A stretch of 64,000 bases of DNA from Sneathiella limimaris (GCF_012932565.1 NZ_JABBYJ010000001.1:1798001-1862000), one strand, 5' to 3'. Positions 1-15,573 are shown, counted from the stretch's first letter. Numbers and translations: made by a program. The notes: generated by a model from the letters alone, not told the origin.

Positions 1-240
1 GCTGGTGGCGAAGCTGCTGCAGCTGAAAAAGACGAATTTGATGTTATCCTGGCTTCTGCTGGTGACAAGAAAATCAACGTCATTAAAGAAGTTCGCGCAA
101 TTACAGGTCTTGGCCTGAAAGAAGCGAAAGAGCTTGTTGAAGGTGCTCCTAAAGCAATTAAAGAAGGTGCTCCTAAAGACGAAGCTGAAAAACTTAAAGA
201 GCAGCTCGAAGGTGCTGGCGCAACTGTTGAACTTAAATAA
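1..240 (+). CDS. rplL: 50S ribosomal protein L7/L12, C-terminal part (5' end outside window)
   Basis: The first 79 codons in frame 1 end in TAA and encode the globular C-terminal domain of the L7/L12 stalk protein, which recruits translation GTPases to the ribosome. Visible marks are the acidic EKDEFDVIL start of the domain, [24 protein letters not shown], and the closing GAGATVELK. The N-terminal dimerisation domain and hinge lie upstream of the window; the Ala/Gly-rich hinge end is just visible at residues 1-8. It sits directly upstream of rpoB as in the usual rplJL-rpoBC order. Identity is secure; the gene is cut only by the window edge. Confidence 0.97.
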   Translation, partial: AGGEAAAAEKDEFDVILASAGDKKINVIKEVRAITGLGLKEAKELVEGAPKAIKEGAPKDEAEKLKEQLEGAGATVELK

Positions 241-279
241 GTTTAATATGCGCCGTGACCAGCTGGTCGCGATTTTTGT

Positions 280-309
280 CGGGGAAGGTGGCATTTGCTG
301 CCTTCCCCG
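280..309 (+). terminator. Hairpin in the rplL-rpoB gap, probable attenuator
   Basis: A long stem (CGGGGAAGG... paired with ...CCTTCCCCG, with two G-U pairs towards a small AT loop) lies 40 bases after the rplL stop. There is no U-tract behind it, so it is more likely a partial terminator, RNase processing site or mRNA-stabilising structure than a full intrinsic terminator. A hairpin at this place fits the known need to make less RNA polymerase than ribosomal protein from the shared transcript. Confidence 0.6.
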
Positions 310-364
310 CAGCCGCTTTCGGAAAAGGGCGGGTAATCTGACGGGATTTTAAATACGTAAATTC

Positions 365-393
365 GCTGATTGTTTATATATCAGCACGTTTTT
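365..393 (+). terminator. Weak second hairpin with T-run upstream of rpoB
   Basis: GCTGAT (365-370) pairs with ATCAGC (380-385), followed four bases later by five T residues (389-393). The stem is only six pairs and AT-rich, so termination would be inefficient. Together with the stronger hairpin at 280-309 it could tune read-through into rpoBC. The rest of the 241-504 gap shows no convincing promoter. Confidence 0.3.
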
Positions 394-504
394 ATTGGGT
401 TTTGGGTTTATTTCCTCCATTATGCTTTGGTTGGGAAAAATACAAAGCCTATTTCGGGTCTGCAGGCCTGATATTTATTGGCAATAGAATTACGGGGATT
501 TCGC

Positions 505-3500
505 ATGGGCATTTTGCAGTCGTTCACCGGTCGTAAACGCGTTCGCAAGGACTTTGGTCGTATTGAAGCCGCAACGACAATGCCGAACCTGATTGAGGTT
601 CAGAAAACTTCCTACGACGCTTTCTTGATGCAGGATACCGCTCCTGATGAGCGCGGTGATGAAGGTCTTCAAGGCGTTTTTAAATCTGTTTTCCCGATTA
701 AAGACTTCGCGGATACAGCAAGTCTAGAATTTGTTTCATATGAATTTGAACCTCCGAAATATGACGAAGAGGAATGTCAGCAAAGAAGCATGACATTCGC
801 GGCGCCTCTGAAGGCGACCTTGCGTCTGATCGTATTTGAGGTGGATCCAGATACCGAAGCAAAGTCTGTTCTCGATATTAAGGAACAGAGCGTCTACATG
901 GGCGATATGCCCTTGATGACAGACAAAGGTACCTTCATTATTAACGGTACTGAGCGGGTTATCGTTTCCCAGATGCACCGTAGTCCTGGCGTGTTCTTCG
1001 ATCATGACAAAGGGAAAACACATGCTAGTGGTAAACTTCTGTTTGCAGCTCGCGTCATTCCCTACCGTGGTTCTTGGCTGGACTTCGAGTTTGATGCAAA
1101 AGACATCGTGCACGTTCGAATTGACCGCCGTCGGAAATTGCCAGTAACTACATTGTTGCAGGCACTGGATATGACCCATGAGGATATCCTGAACTATTTC
1201 TACGACCGGGTGGATTTCAAGCTGGACAAGAAGGGCTGGCGGACACCGTTCAATGTAGAACGTGTACGGGGCAGCCGTCTTCTACGTAACCTGGTTGATG
1301 CGAAGACCGAAAAAGTGGTCGCAGAAGCCGGCACCAAGATTACAGCTCGTCAAGCTAAAAAACTTGTTGATGAAGGCTTGGAAGAAATTCTAGTGAGCCA
1401 TCTTGACTTGATTGGTCGTTTTGTTGCTGAAGACATCATTAATCCAGAAACTGGTGAAGTCTTTGTCGAAGCAGGCGATGAGCTTACTGAACAGTTGATC
1501 GATCAGCTGGAAGCTGCTGGTTTCGATGAAATCACTACACTGGATATCGATAACGTCAACGTAGGTCCTTACATTCGCAACACGTTGAAACTCGACAAGA
1601 GTTCAACACGTGAAGAAGCGCTGATTGACATTTATCGCGTGATGCGTCCGGGTGAACCGCCAACCGAGGAAACTGCTGAAGCCCTGTTTAATGGCTTGTT
1701 CTTCGATGAAGAGCGGTATGATCTGTCCGCAGTTGGGCGCGTTAAAATGAACATGCGTCTTGACCTTGAGGTTGAAGACACTGTTCGCGTCCTGCGTAAA
1801 GAAGACATCCTAGAGGTAGTTAAAACACTGGTTCGTCTGAAAGACGGTCATGGTGAAACTGACGATATTGATAACCTTGGTAACCGGCGGGTGCGTTCCG
1901 TTGGTGAATTGATGGAAAATCAGTATCGCATTGGTCTGCTGCGGATGGAGCGCGCAATTCGGGAACGGATGAGCTCTGTCGAAATTGACACAGTTATGCC
2001 TCACGATCTGATCAACGCAAAACCTGCTGCGGCTGCCGTTCGTGAATTCTTCGGCTCCAGTCAGCTCAGCCAGTTTATGGACCAGACAAATCCGTTGTCT
2101 GAAATTACCCACAAACGGCGTCTATCAGCGCTTGGTCCAGGTGGTTTGACACGTGAGCGTGCCGGCTTTGAAGTCCGTGACGTTCATCCAACTCACTATG
2201 GTCGTATTTGCCCAATTGAAACTCCTGAGGGTCCAAACATTGGTTTGATCAACTCTCTGGCAACATTCGCACGTGTAAATAAGTATGGCTTTATTGAAAG
2301 CCCTTATCAGCGTGTCGAAAGCGGAAAGCTGACAGGCGAAGTTAAGTACCTTTCCGCGATGGAAGAGAGCAAGCATACGATTTCCCAGGCCAACGCGGCT
2401 TTGGATGAAAGTGGCCAGTTCACAGAAGACTTCGTCCGTTGTCGGGCGCAGGGTGAATATGTTGTGGCGAAACCTGAAGATGTTACTTACATCGACGTGT
2501 CGCCAAAACAGCTTGTATCTGTTGGTGCGTCACTTATTCCGTTCTTGGAAAACGATGATGCGAACCGTGCATTGATGGGTTCAAACATGCAGCGTCAGGC
2601 TGTCCCTCTTCTGAAAGCCGAAGCCCCGTTCGTGGGTACAGGAATGGAAGAGCGTGTTGCGCGTGACTCTGGTGTTGCAACTGTTGCAAAACGAGGTGGT
2701 ATTGTTGATCAGGTGGATGCGACACGTATTGTGATCCGGGCTGATGAAGCAGACCTGACTAAATCAGGTGTTGATATCTACAATCTACTGAAATTCCAAC
2801 GCTCCAACCAGAACACTTGTATCAACCAGCGTCCACTGGTGAAGGTGGGTGATCGAGTTGAAGCTGGTGATATCATTTGCGATGGTCCATCCACGGATCT
2901 TGGTGAATTGGCTCTCGGCCGGAACGTGCTCGTCGCGTTTATGCCATGGAACGGTTACAACTTTGAGGATTCAATCCTTATTTCCGAACGGATCGTGAAA
3001 GACGACGTCTTTACATCTATCCATATCGAGGAATTCGAAGTTGACGCCCGGGATACTAAGCTTGGCCCAGAAGAAATCACACGCGATATTCCAAACGTTG
3101 GTGAAGAAGGTCTGAAAAATCTCGACGAGGCAGGTATCGTTTATGTTGGTGCTGAAATTCAGCCAGGCGATATTCTGGTCGGTAAGATCACACCAAAAGG
3201 CGAAAGCCCAATGACACCTGAGGAAAAACTTCTTCGGGCTATTTTTGGTGAAAAAGCTTCCGACGTTCGTGATACATCACTTCGCCTGCCACCAGGTGTT
3301 GCAGGTACAGTTGTTGAGGTTCGTGTCTTTAACCGTCATGGTGTTGAAAAAGACGAACGTGCACTGGCGATCGAACGTGATGAGATTGAACATCTGGCAA
3401 AAGACCGTGATGACGAAAAAGCAATTCTGGAGCGGACAATCTATGACCGATTGAAAGGCTTGCTGATCGATCAGGTTGTTGCTGGTGGTCCAAAAGAGTT

Positions 3501-4605
3501 CAAAGCCGGCGACAAAATCTCTTCTGAAGCATTGCTCGAATTGCACCCAGGTGTCTGGTGGCAGATCAGTGTTGAAGACGATGCTGTCATGGTGAACATC
3601 GAAGCTCTCAAAAAGCAGTATGATGAAGCAATTGGTCGTCTGCGGGCTCGATTTGAAAACAAGGTGGACAAACTGCAGCGCGGTGATGAGCTTCCTCCAG
3701 GGGTCATGAAGAAGGTCAAAGTCTTTGTCGCTGTGAAGCGGAAACTGCAGCCTGGTGATAAAATGGCTGGCCGTCACGGAAACAAAGGTGTGATCTCTCG
3801 GATCCTTCCGGAAGAAGACATGCCTTATCTGGAAGATGGTAAGCCGGTTGATATCGTGCTGAACCCGCTGGGTGTGCCATCTCGAATGAACGTTGGACAG
3901 ATTCTGGAAACTCACCTCGGATGGGCGAGCCATGGTATCGGTGTTCAAATCAATGAGATGATGGGCCGTATTAATCGCGGTGCCAAAGATCTGGAGCCTC
4001 TGAAGGCGAAACTGAAAGAAGTCTATGGCGACGAAGAGTATGACGCCAAGATGTCAGATATGTCTGATGAGCAGTTCACAGAACTTGGTGAAAACCTGAG
4101 AAATGGTGTGCCGATGGCCACACCGGTATTCGATGGTGCCCAAGAAGCTGACATCAACCGTCTTCTGGAGGTTGCTGGACTGGATACGTCTGGTCAGGTA
4201 ACGCTGGTGGATGGTCGTACAGGTGAGAAATTTGCTCGGCCTGTGACTGTCGGTTACATCTATATGCTGAAACTGCATCACCTTGTGGATGATAAAATCC
4301 ACGCTCGGTCAATTGGTCCATACAGTCTGGTTACTCAGCAGCCGCTGGGTGGTAAGGCTCAGTTCGGTGGCCAGCGCTTTGGTGAGATGGAGGTTTGGGC
4401 ATTGCAGGCATATGGTGCAGCCTATACGCTACAAGAAATGCTGACCGTTAAATCTGACGACGTGGCTGGACGGACGAAAGTCTATGAAGCCATTGTTCGT
4501 GGTGACGACACATTTGAAGCCGGTATTCCAGAAAGCTTCAACGTGTTGGTCAAAGAAATGCGGTCCCTGTGCCTAAATGTGGAACTGTCACAAATCGGTT
4601 ACTAG
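505..4605 (+). CDS. rpoB: DNA-directed RNA polymerase subunit beta
   Basis: Beta subunit of RNA polymerase, forming one jaw of the active-site cleft. I place the start at ATG 505 ([21 protein letters not shown]), giving 1366 residues: GGGG at 494-497 is a good ribosome-binding site, and homologues start at this point. The TTG at 478 would add nine unconserved residues. The rifampicin pocket is wild type in form ([21 protein letters not shown], about 2059-2121). Other marks are [17 protein letters not shown] and, near the end, [17 protein letters not shown] followed by [24 protein letters not shown]. An internal pair of similar segments at about 1291-1545 is typical of alphaproteobacterial RpoB. 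rpoC follows after 111 bases, co-transcribed. Confidence 0.98.
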   Translation: MGILQSFTGRKRVRKDFGRIEAATTMPNLIEVQKTSYDAFLMQDTAPDERGDEGLQGVFKSVFPIKDFADTASLEFVSYEFEPPKYDEEECQQRSMTFAAPLKATLRLIVFEVDPDTEAKSVLDIKEQSVYMGDMPLMTDKGTFIINGTERVIVSQMHRSPGVFFDHDKGKTHASGKLLFAARVIPYRGSWLDFEFDAKDIVHVRIDRRRKLPVTTLLQALDMTHEDILNYFYDRVDFKLDKKGWRTPFNVERVRGSRLLRNLVDAKTEKVVAEAGTKITARQAKKLVDEGLEEILVSHLDLIGRFVAEDIINPETGEVFVEAGDELTEQLIDQLEAAGFDEITTLDIDNVNVGPYIRNTLKLDKSSTREEALIDIYRVMRPGEPPTEETAEALFNGLFFDEERYDLSAVGRVKMNMRLDLEVEDTVRVLRKEDILEVVKTLVRLKDGHGETDDIDNLGNRRVRSVGELMENQYRIGLLRMERAIRERMSSVEIDTVMPHDLINAKPAAAAVREFFGSSQLSQFMDQTNPLSEITHKRRLSALGPGGLTRERAGFEVRDVHPTHYGRICPIETPEGPNIGLINSLATFARVNKYGFIESPYQRVESGKLTGEVKYLSAMEESKHTISQANAALDESGQFTEDFVRCRAQGEYVVAKPEDVTYIDVSPKQLVSVGASLIPFLENDDANRALMGSNMQRQAVPLLKAEAPFVGTGMEERVARDSGVATVAKRGGIVDQVDATRIVIRADEADLTKSGVDIYNLLKFQRSNQNTCINQRPLVKVGDRVEAGDIICDGPSTDLGELALGRNVLVAFMPWNGYNFEDSILISERIVKDDVFTSIHIEEFEVDARDTKLGPEEITRDIPNVGEEGLKNLDEAGIVYVGAEIQPGDILVGKITPKGESPMTPEEKLLRAIFGEKASDVRDTSLRLPPGVAGTVVEVRVFNRHGVEKDERALAIERDEIEHLAKDRDDEKAILERTIYDRLKGLLIDQVVAGGPKEFKAGDKISSEALLELHPGVWWQISVEDDAVMVNIEALKKQYDEAIGRLRARFENKVDKLQRGDELPPGVMKKVKVFVAVKRKLQPGDKMAGRHGNKGVISRILPEEDMPYLEDGKPVDIVLNPLGVPSRMNVGQILETHLGWASHGIGVQINEMMGRINRGAKDLEPLKAKLKEVYGDEEYDAKMSDMSDEQFTELGENLRNGVPMATPVFDGAQEADINRLLEVAGLDTSGQVTLVDGRTGEKFARPVTVGYIYMLKLHHLVDDKIHARSIGPYSLVTQQPLGGKAQFGGQRFGEMEVWALQAYGAAYTLQEMLTVKSDDVAGRTKVYEAIVRGDDTFEAGIPESFNVLVKEMRSLCLNVELSQIGY

Positions 4606-4612
4606 GCGGTGT

Positions 4613-4632
4613 GCTCCGGTTTCGGCCGGAGC
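4613..4632 (+). other. rpoB-rpoC intergenic hairpin with TTCG loop
   Basis: GCTCCGGT (4613-4620) pairs with GCCGGAGC (4625-4632) around a TTCG tetraloop, seven Watson-Crick pairs plus one G-U closing pair. No U-tract follows directly, so it is probably an mRNA stability or processing element within the rpoBC transcript, not a terminator. Confidence 0.5.
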
Positions 4633-4677
4633 CATCAACAGTTAAAATTGAAATAGATTTTTTGGGCAGCTGTTTAG

Positions 4678-8901
<4,224 letters not shown>

Positions 8902-8964
8902 GTATTAATGGGAATCAGGTTTGTCTTCGCATAGCGAGATTCCCTGACAAAAGTTAAGATTCCG

Positions 8965-8997
8965 AAAAACGGTGCCCTATAATGGGCGCCGTTTTTT
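8965..8997 (+). terminator. Rho-independent terminator after rpoC
   Basis: AAAAACGGTGCCC (8965-8977) pairs with GGGCGCCGTTTTT (8984-8996) around the loop TATAAT, with one G-U pair, and runs into six T residues at 8992-8997. This is a textbook intrinsic terminator, 64 bases after the rpoC stop. Confidence 0.93.
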
Positions 8998-9139
8998 GTG
9001 TCTAGCACTCGTCTGGAGATTAAGGCGGAAATTCTGTGCAATATTCTTACAAAAATTGCCAAAATTGGGCTGTTTTGTTAGAGAAACCGGCGACTTTTGT
9101 TGAATTACGGCCTTTTCAAATATTTTAATCCTTTTGGGC

Positions 9140-9168
9140 TTGACGCAGCCAAGGCTCACTCATATATT
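9140..9168 (+). promoter_or_regulatory. Promoter of the rpsL-rpsG-fusA-tuf operon
   Basis: TTGACG (9140-9145), 17-base spacer, TATATT (9163-9168). The -35 reads CTTGAC when started one base earlier, the form common in alphaproteobacteria. It sits after the rpoC terminator and is followed by GC-rich GCGCGCTCC at the expected start point near 9175, consistent with a stringently controlled discriminator. It predicts an unusually long 5' leader of about 165 bases. Confidence 0.85.
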
Positions 9169-9174
9169 GCGCGC

Positions 9175-9338
9175 TCCTGACAGCCGATATTCTTATCGAA
9201 ACCCCACACGTGGTCAGGTGTTTGAAGAACGACGTGTGTGTTATGTCTCTTCGGGTGGACGCAAAAAACCCGACCGCGAGTAGGGCCGCAGCTACCCGCG
9301 GCTGTGCTATTTGCGGAGAAAATAGAATAGGAATCAGA
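9175..9338 (+). other. Long 5' leader of rpsL
   Basis: From the predicted transcription start near 9175 to the rpsL ATG there are about 160 noncoding bases. CACACGT (9205-9211) can pair with ACGTGTG (9232-9238) across a 20-base loop. The frame is open upstream from GTG 9210 but does not look like S12. The segment could carry autoregulatory structure, but I see no recognised ribosomal-protein binding motif. The 8902-9138 part of this gene-free stretch holds only the terminator and AT-rich DNA. Confidence 0.35.
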
Positions 9339-9710
9339 ATGCCTACTATTAATCAGCTGATTAGAAAGCCACGTAAGGCGCCAGTTGCACGAAACAAGGT
9401 TCCAGCCATGGAAGCGTGCCCGCAAAAACGTGGTGTTTGTACAAGAGTTTATACAACGACACCGAAAAAGCCGAACTCTGCCCTTCGTAAAGTGGCTCGT
9501 GTTCGTCTAACAAACGGTTTCGAGGTTACAAGTTACATCCCGGGTGAAGGCCATAACCTGCAGGAACACTCCGTAGTGTTGATCCGCGGTGGTCGTGTAA
9601 AAGACTTGCCGGGTGTACGTTATCACATCATTCGCGGCACGCTGGATACCCAGGGTATTTCTGCGCGTCGTCAACGCCGTTCTAAATACGGCGCCAAGAA
9701 GCCTAAGTAA
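9339..9710 (+). CDS. rpsL: 30S ribosomal protein S12
   Basis: Decoding-centre protein S12, 123 residues from ATG 9339 ([15 protein letters not shown]), which is the family N-terminus; the open frame extends upstream to GTG 9210 but that part is not conserved. The streptomycin-determining lysines are wild type, in [13 protein letters not shown] and [17 protein letters not shown] at 9329-9332 is the likely ribosome-binding site. First gene of the str operon, 12 bases ahead of rpsG. Confidence 0.97.
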   Translation: MPTINQLIRKPRKAPVARNKVPAMEACPQKRGVCTRVYTTTPKKPNSALRKVARVRLTNGFEVTSYIPGEGHNLQEHSVVLIRGGRVKDLPGVRYHIIRGTLDTQGISARRQRRSKYGAKKPK

Positions 9711-10193
<483 letters not shown>

Positions 10194-10227
10194 TTAGCTA
10201 GACAGCTTAGGATTTAGGATTTCAGTC

Positions 10228-12303
10228 ATGGCACGTAAAACGCCCATCGAAAGATATCGTAACATTGGCATCATGGCCCATATTGATGCCGGTAAAACAA
10301 CAACGACAGAACGCATTCTGTATTATACAGGTGTGTCTCACAAAATTGGTGAAGTTCATGATGGTGCGGCCACTATGGACTGGATGGAGCAAGAGCAGGA
10401 GCGGGGTATTACAATTACTTCTGCTGCGACGACTTGCTTCTGGAAAGATCACCGGATTAACATTATTGACACTCCAGGCCACGTTGACTTCACAATTGAA
10501 GTTGAGCGGTCTTTGCGTGTTCTTGATGGTGCGGTTGCTGTTTTTGATGGTGTTGCGGGCGTTGAGCCTCAGTCTGAGACTGTATGGCGTCAGGCAGACA
10601 AATACCGTGTTCCACGGATGTGTTTCGTGAACAAAATGGACCGTACAGGTGCGGACTTCTACCGTTGTGTAGATATGATTGTTGATCGTCTGGGTTCAAC
10701 TCCACTCGTAATCCAGCTGCCTATCGGTTCAGAAGCAGACTTCGAAGGTGTTGTTGATCTTGTGAAGATGCAGGAAGTTGTTTGGACTGGCGAAGAGCTT
10801 GGTGCGAACTACGAGTACCGCGATATTCGTCCGGAACTGGCCGACAAAGCTGCTGAATACCGTGAGCAGATGGTTGAGACAGCAATCGAAGTTGATGAAG
10901 CTGCTATGGAAGCTTACCTTGAAGGTGAGGAGCCATCAGAGGAAACTCTTCGTGCCTGTATCCGTAAAGGTACTTTGGACGGTACATTTGTTCCAGTGCT
11001 GACTGGTACAGCCTTTAAGAACAAAGGTGTTCAGCCGCTTCTGGATGCTTTCGTTGATTACATGCCTTCTCCAACTGATATCGGCGGCACAGACGGTATC
11101 GATGTGAAGACAGAAGCTGAAATCAAGCGGAACCCAGATGACAATGAGCCATTTGCCGGTCTTGCCTTTAAGGTTATGACTGACCCGTTTGTGGGTTCAC
11201 TGACTTTCGTGCGGATTTACTCCGGCGTGCTGGAAACTGGAACATCTACACTGAACTCTGTTAAGGATGATCGTGAGCGGGTAGGTCGGATGCTGCAAAT
11301 GCATGCGAACTCTCGTGAAGATGTGAAGGAGGCTCGTGCAGGCGACATCGTTGCGATTGCCGGTCTGAAAAACACAACAACTGGTGATACTCTCTGTGAT
11401 CCGCTGAAACCAGTGATCCTGGAACGGATGGAATTCCCAGAGCCAGTGATTGAAATTGCCGTTGAGCCAAAAACCAAAGGCGACCAGGAAAAAATGGGTA
11501 TCGCTCTGAACCGTCTGGCTCAGGAAGATCCTTCTTTCCGCGTGTCTTCCGATCACGAAAGTGGTCAAACAATCATTAAAGGTATGGGCGAGCTCCACCT
11601 GGACATTATTGTTGACCGTATGAAGCGTGAATTTAAGGTTGAGGCAAATGTTGGTCAGCCTCAGGTTGCTTACCGTGAATCTATTACTGGTGAAGCCGAG
11701 CTTGACTACACTCATAAAAAGCAATCTGGTGGTTCTGGTCAGTTCGCTCGTATCAAACTTGTTGCGAAACCAGGTGAGCCAGGTGCTGGCCTGACCTTCA
11801 GTGACACGATTACTGGTGGTGCTGTTCCAAAAGAATACATTCCAGGTGTTGAAAAAGGTGTTCGCGACATCGTGGAAACAGGTGTTCTGGCAGGCTTCCC
11901 TCTGATTGACGTTGATGTCACTCTGATTGATGGCGCCTACCATGACGTTGACTCCTCTGTCATGGCCTTTGAAATTGCTGGTCGGGCTGCAATGCGCGAA
12001 CTGGCACGTAAAGCTGGACTGCGTCTTCTCGAGCCAATGATGAAGGTCGAGATCGTAACTCCAGATGAGTATATCGGTGACGTGATGGGCGACTTGAACA
12101 GCCGTCGTGGTCAGGTTACCGGAACCGAGCAGCGCGGTATCGCGCAAGTTGTGAATGCAATGGTTCCACTGGCCAACATGTTTGGTTATGTGAATAACCT
12201 GCGCTCCCAGACACAGGGACGTGCAACATTCACAATGGTATTTGATCACTATGAACCTGTGCCGCAACACGTCTCAGACGAAGTGCTGGCCAAATTGGCG
12301 TAA
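10228..12303 (+). CDS. fusA: Translation elongation factor G
   Basis: GTPase driving tRNA-mRNA translocation and, with RRF, ribosome recycling. The protein has 691 residues, the normal length. G1 is AHIDAGKT (residues 17-24), G2 the [10 protein letters not shown] switch I, G3 DTPGH, and G4 NKMD. Domain IV is recognisable from [16 protein letters not shown]. Third gene of the str operon, 34 bases behind rpsG. It is a single full-length copy with no insertion; the only paralogue in view is tuf. Confidence 0.98.
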   Translation: MARKTPIERYRNIGIMAHIDAGKTTTTERILYYTGVSHKIGEVHDGAATMDWMEQEQERGITITSAATTCFWKDHRINIIDTPGHVDFTIEVERSLRVLDGAVAVFDGVAGVEPQSETVWRQADKYRVPRMCFVNKMDRTGADFYRCVDMIVDRLGSTPLVIQLPIGSEADFEGVVDLVKMQEVVWTGEELGANYEYRDIRPELADKAAEYREQMVETAIEVDEAAMEAYLEGEEPSEETLRACIRKGTLDGTFVPVLTGTAFKNKGVQPLLDAFVDYMPSPTDIGGTDGIDVKTEAEIKRNPDDNEPFAGLAFKVMTDPFVGSLTFVRIYSGVLETGTSTLNSVKDDRERVGRMLQMHANSREDVKEARAGDIVAIAGLKNTTTGDTLCDPLKPVILERMEFPEPVIEIAVEPKTKGDQEKMGIALNRLAQEDPSFRVSSDHESGQTIIKGMGELHLDIIVDRMKREFKVEANVGQPQVAYRESITGEAELDYTHKKQSGGSGQFARIKLVAKPGEPGAGLTFSDTITGGAVPKEYIPGVEKGVRDIVETGVLAGFPLIDVDVTLIDGAYHDVDSSVMAFEIAGRAAMRELARKAGLRLLEPMMKVEIVTPDEYIGDVMGDLNSRRGQVTGTEQRGIAQVVNAMVPLANMFGYVNNLRSQTQGRATFTMVFDHYEPVPQHVSDEVLAKLA

Positions 12304-12341
12304 CCCTGAGCTGAGATAGCCGGATATAACGGAGAATTAAA

Positions 12342-13532
12342 ATGGCCAAGGAAAAATTTGAGCGTAGTAAACCGCATGCGAATATCGGGACGGTTGGTCA
12401 CGTTGACCACGGTAAGACGACCCTGACAGCAGCGATTACCAAAGTACTTGCAGAGCAGAGCGGTGGTGCAGCTTTCGCGTTTGACGAAATTGATAAAGCG
12501 CCTGAAGAGAAAGCACGTGGTATCACGATTTCGACAGCTCACGTTGAGTATGAAACAGAGAACCGCCACTATGCGCACGTTGACTGTCCAGGTCACGCTG
12601 ACTATGTGAAGAACATGATCACCGGTGCGGCACAGATGGATGGTGGTATCCTTGTTGTGTCAGCAGCTGATGGTCCAATGCCACAGACACGTGAGCACAT
12701 TCTGCTGGCTCGCCAGGTTGGCGTTCCTGCGCTTGTTGTTTTCATGAACAAAGTTGACCAGGTTGACGACGAAGAGCTTCTCGAGCTTGTTGAAATGGAA
12801 ATTCGTGAGCTTCTGAGTGAATACGACTTCCCAGGTGACGATATTCCGATCATCAAAGGTTCTGCTTTGGCAGCTTTGGAAGGTCGTGATGATGAAATTG
12901 GTAAGAACGCAATTCTCGAGCTGATGGCAGCTGTTGACGAATACATTCCGCTTCCAGAGCGTGATGTTGACAAGCCATTCCTGATGCCAATTGAGGATGT
13001 GTTCTCTATTTCAGGTCGTGGTACAGTTGTGACTGGCCGTATTGAGAGCGGTGTTATCAAGGTTGGTGAAGAGATCGAGATTGTCGGTATCAAAGACACA
13101 ACCAAGACAACATGTACTGGTGTTGAAATGTTCCGGAAGCTTCTGGATCAGGGTGAAGCTGGTGATAACGTTGGTGTTCTTCTGCGTGGTACGAAGCGTG
13201 AAGACGTTGAGCGTGGTCAGGTTCTGGCGCACCCAGGTACAATTACACCACATACAAAATTCAAGGCAGAAGCCTACATTCTGAAGAAAGAAGAGGGTGG
13301 TCGTCATACACCATTCTTCACCAACTACCGTCCACAGTTCTACTTCCGGACTACAGACGTAACTGGTGTTGTAACCCTTCCTTCTGGAACAGAGATGGTT
13401 ATGCCTGGTGATAACGTCACCATGGATATCGAGCTGATTGCTCCGATCGCTATGGACGAAGGTCTGCGCTTCGCGATCCGTGAAGGCGGTCGTACAGTCG
13501 GCGCCGGCGTCGTCGTCAGCATCACCGAATAA
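12342..13532 (+). CDS. tuf: Translation elongation factor Tu
   Basis: GTPase delivering aminoacyl-tRNA to the ribosome; 396 residues. The P-loop GHVDHGKT is at residues 19-26, followed by [35 protein letters not shown] and NKVD, the GTP-binding motifs. Domains II and III are intact up to AGVVVSITE. Only one tuf copy is visible here; many alphaproteobacteria have a second copy elsewhere. CGGAGA ahead of the ATG is the ribosome-binding site. A hairpin directly after the stop separates it from rpsJ. Confidence 0.98.
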   Translation: MAKEKFERSKPHANIGTVGHVDHGKTTLTAAITKVLAEQSGGAAFAFDEIDKAPEEKARGITISTAHVEYETENRHYAHVDCPGHADYVKNMITGAAQMDGGILVVSAADGPMPQTREHILLARQVGVPALVVFMNKVDQVDDEELLELVEMEIRELLSEYDFPGDDIPIIKGSALAALEGRDDEIGKNAILELMAAVDEYIPLPERDVDKPFLMPIEDVFSISGRGTVVTGRIESGVIKVGEEIEIVGIKDTTKTTCTGVEMFRKLLDQGEAGDNVGVLLRGTKREDVERGQVLAHPGTITPHTKFKAEAYILKKEEGGRHTPFFTNYRPQFYFRTTDVTGVVTLPSGTEMVMPGDNVTMDIELIAPIAMDEGLRFAIREGGRTVGAGVVVSITE

Positions 13533-13544
13533 GGCATTTGTAAA

Positions 13545-13571
13545 GACCGCCTCACAAGAGGCGGTCGTTTT
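13545..13571 (+). terminator. Terminator or attenuator between tuf and rpsJ
   Basis: GACCGCCTC (13545-13553) pairs perfectly with GAGGCGGTC (13558-13566) around ACAA, followed by GTTTT. It lies 12 bases after the tuf stop and 17 bases before the rpsJ ATG, so it probably ends part of the str transcripts while letting some continue into the S10 operon. No obvious rpsJ promoter is present between tuf and rpsJ. Confidence 0.75.
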
Positions 13572-13588
13572 CTGGAGTGACCAGAGTA

Positions 13589-13906
13589 ATGGAAAACCAA
13601 AATATTCGAATTAAACTCAAAGCGTTTGACCACCGCGTGGCAGATGCTTCAGCCAGTAGTATCGTGGATACTGCTCGCCGGACAGGCGCGCAGGTTCGGG
13701 GTCCGATTCCGTTGCCGACGAATATTTCGAAGGTAACAGTGAACCGAAGCCCACACGTGAACAAGAAGTCTCGTGAACAGTTCGAAACTCGTACTGTATC
13801 TCGTCTTCTTGATATCGTAGACCCAACTCCACAAACGGTTGAATCGCTCATGAAGCTGGATCTTCCATCCGGTGTCGACGTAGCTATCAAGTTGGAAGGT
13901 GGTTGA
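13589..13906 (+). CDS. rpsJ: 30S ribosomal protein S10
   Basis: S10 of the 30S head, also the NusE transcription antitermination factor that pairs with NusB and NusG. I take ATG 13589 ([16 protein letters not shown]), 105 residues; a GTG at 13577 in frame would add four residues and lies inside the only ribosome-binding site (TGGAG, 13573-13577). The conserved loop [29 protein letters not shown] is intact. It overlaps no neighbour; rplC begins one base after its stop. Confidence 0.95.
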   Translation: MENQNIRIKLKAFDHRVADASASSIVDTARRTGAQVRGPIPLPTNISKVTVNRSPHVNKKSREQFETRTVSRLLDIVDPTPQTVESLMKLDLPSGVDVAIKLEGG

Positions 13907-13907
13907 G

Positions 13908-14648
13908 ATGCGTAGTGGTTTGATCGCTAAAAAACTGGGCATGACCCGTGTCTTCTCTGAAGAAGGCCAGCATGTACCGGTTACGGTCTTGGAAGTTGAT
14001 AACTGTCAGGTTGTTGCTCACCGCAAAGACGAGACACATGGCTACAATGCTATGCAGGTTGGTGTCGGCGCTGCCAAAGTGAAAAACGTTTCCAAAGCAA
14101 TGCGGGGTCACTTTGCGAAAGCAAATGTTGAGCCTAAAAGGAAACTGGCTGAATTCCGCGTTGACGAAGACGCTTTCGTTGAAGTTGGTTCAGAGCTGAC
14201 AGTAGATCACTTTGTCGCCAATCAGAAGGTTGATGTTGTTGCAACAAGCATTGGTAAAGGTTTTGCCGGTGCGATGAAACGCCACAACTTCGGTGGTCTG
14301 CGGGCTTCTCATGGTGTGTCAGTTTCTCACCGTGCGCATGGTTCAACTGGCCAGTGTCAGGATCCAGGACGCGTGTTCAAAGGTAAGAAAATGGCCGGTC
14401 ACATGGGTGCTGCTCGTGTTACGACACAGAACCTGCAGGTTGTTTCCACTGATGCTGATCGTGGTCTGATCCTGGTAAAGGGTGCAGTACCTGGTTCAAA
14501 AGGTGGCTGGGTTTACATTTCAGACGCTGTGAAAGTTCAGCGCCCCGAAGAAGCTCCATATCCTGCTGCGGTTCGCGCAACAGCTGCTGCGGCCGCACCT
14601 GAAGCTGTTGAGGAAGCATCTTCTGAAGATGCCCCAACTGAAGAATAA
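13908..14648 (+). CDS. rplC: 50S ribosomal protein L3
   Basis: L3 starts 50S assembly and reaches the peptidyl transferase centre. From ATG 13908 ([16 protein letters not shown]) it has 246 residues. The body ends around [15 protein letters not shown]; beyond that is a C-terminal tail of about 25 residues rich in Ala and Glu ([20 protein letters not shown]), absent from E. coli L3 but seen in some alphaproteobacteria. The methylated-glutamine region is [24 protein letters not shown]. The alternative GTG at 13899 overlaps rpsJ and is not conserved. Confidence 0.96.
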   Translation: MRSGLIAKKLGMTRVFSEEGQHVPVTVLEVDNCQVVAHRKDETHGYNAMQVGVGAAKVKNVSKAMRGHFAKANVEPKRKLAEFRVDEDAFVEVGSELTVDHFVANQKVDVVATSIGKGFAGAMKRHNFGGLRASHGVSVSHRAHGSTGQCQDPGRVFKGKKMAGHMGAARVTTQNLQVVSTDADRGLILVKGAVPGSKGGWVYISDAVKVQRPEEAPYPAAVRATAAAAAPEAVEEASSEDAPTEE

Positions 14649-14662
14649 GAGGATCTGCCGAG

Positions 14663-15283
14663 ATGAAGGTTAAAGTAGTCAACCTCGACAACAAAAAGGC
14701 AGGCGATATTGAGCTTGCCGATGAGGTTTTTGGATTGGCTCCGCGCGCGGATCTGCTCCAACGTATGGTGAAGTTCCAACTCGCCGCTCGACGTGCTGGT
14801 ACACATAAGACAAAAGACGTGTCTGAAGTTTCCGGTACAGGTGCAAAGCCGTTTAACCAGAAGGGTACAGGTCGTGCTCGTCAGGGTCAGAAACGCGCTC
14901 CGCATCAACGTGGTGGTGGTGTGGCTCATGGTCCGGTTCTCCGGTCTCATGCGCACGCTTTGCCAAAGAAAGTTCGTAAACTTGCTTTGAAAACAGCGCT
15001 GTCTGCTAAGCAGGCTGAAGGCAAACTGGTTATTGTTGATGAGCTGACAGCTAAGGAAGCCAAAACAAAAGCGATGGCTGGTAAGTTTAATGCTCTTGGC
15101 TGGAATTCAGCTCTGATCATTGATGCAAGTGAGCCGGACACAAATTTTGCTTTGTCTACCCGCAACCTGCCAAACGTTGACGTTCTGCAGGAAAAAGGTG
15201 CCAACGTTTACGATATTCTGCGTCGTGACACATTGGTTCTGACAAAAAGCGCAGTTGAAAGCCTGGAGGCTCGTTTAAAATGA
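14663..15283 (+). CDS. rplD: 50S ribosomal protein L4
   Basis: L4 lines the peptide exit tunnel. The protein has 206 residues. The tunnel-facing loop, [18 protein letters not shown]... through the [14 protein letters not shown] segment, is complete. In E. coli L4 represses the S10 operon by binding an rpsJ leader; no comparable leader is present here because rpsJ lies directly behind the tuf terminator. The stop overlaps the rplW start by four bases (ATGA), so the two are translationally coupled. Confidence 0.97.
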   Translation: MKVKVVNLDNKKAGDIELADEVFGLAPRADLLQRMVKFQLAARRAGTHKTKDVSEVSGTGAKPFNQKGTGRARQGQKRAPHQRGGGVAHGPVLRSHAHALPKKVRKLALKTALSAKQAEGKLVIVDELTAKEAKTKAMAGKFNALGWNSALIIDASEPDTNFALSTRNLPNVDVLQEKGANVYDILRRDTLVLTKSAVESLEARLK

Positions 15284-15573
15284 ACCAGGAACGCATCTAC
15301 GACATTCTCCTGAGCCCAGTCGTGACTGAAAAGTCAACTATGGGATCAGAGTTCAATCAGGTCACATTCCGTGTATCACTGGACGCGACAAAACCTGAAA
15401 TCAAAGAAGCAGTTGAAAAACTCTTCAATGTGAAGGTAACAAACGTAAACACTAACCGGACTAACGGTAAAGTGAAGCGTTTCCGCGGCCGCCTTGGTAA
15501 ACGGTCTGACTTTAAGAAAGCAATGGTAACTCTGGCTGAAGGTCAGACCATTGACGTTACCACGGGGATTTAA
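15280..15573 (+). CDS. rplW: 50S ribosomal protein L23
   Basis: L23 sits at the tunnel exit and is the docking site for trigger factor and SRP. The protein has 97 residues with the family pattern [15 protein letters not shown] near the N-terminus and [22 protein letters not shown]. Starts within the rplD stop (ATGA overlap) and ends two bases before rplB. No ribosome-binding site other than the end of rplD is needed if translation is coupled. Confidence 0.96.
   Translation: MNQERIYDILLSPVVTEKSTMGSEFNQVTFRVSLDATKPEIKEAVEKLFNVKVTNVNTNRTNGKVKRFRGRLGKRSDFKKAMVTLAEGQTIDVTTGI

Noticed and set aside
3277-3948. 223-codon open frame antisense to rpoB
   Set aside because: It lies wholly within highly conserved rpoB, has no ribosome-binding site or recognisable domain, and its composition follows from rpoB codon use.
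9210-9338. 43-residue N-terminal extension of S12
   Set aside because: GTG 9210 is in frame, but the extra residues are not conserved and it lacks the conserved N-terminus; ATG 9339 matches the family.
11197-12270. 357-codon open frame antisense to fusA
   Set aside because: Shadow of fusA: no domain, rich in His, Cys and Asn as expected for complement reading of a conserved gene, and no start signal.
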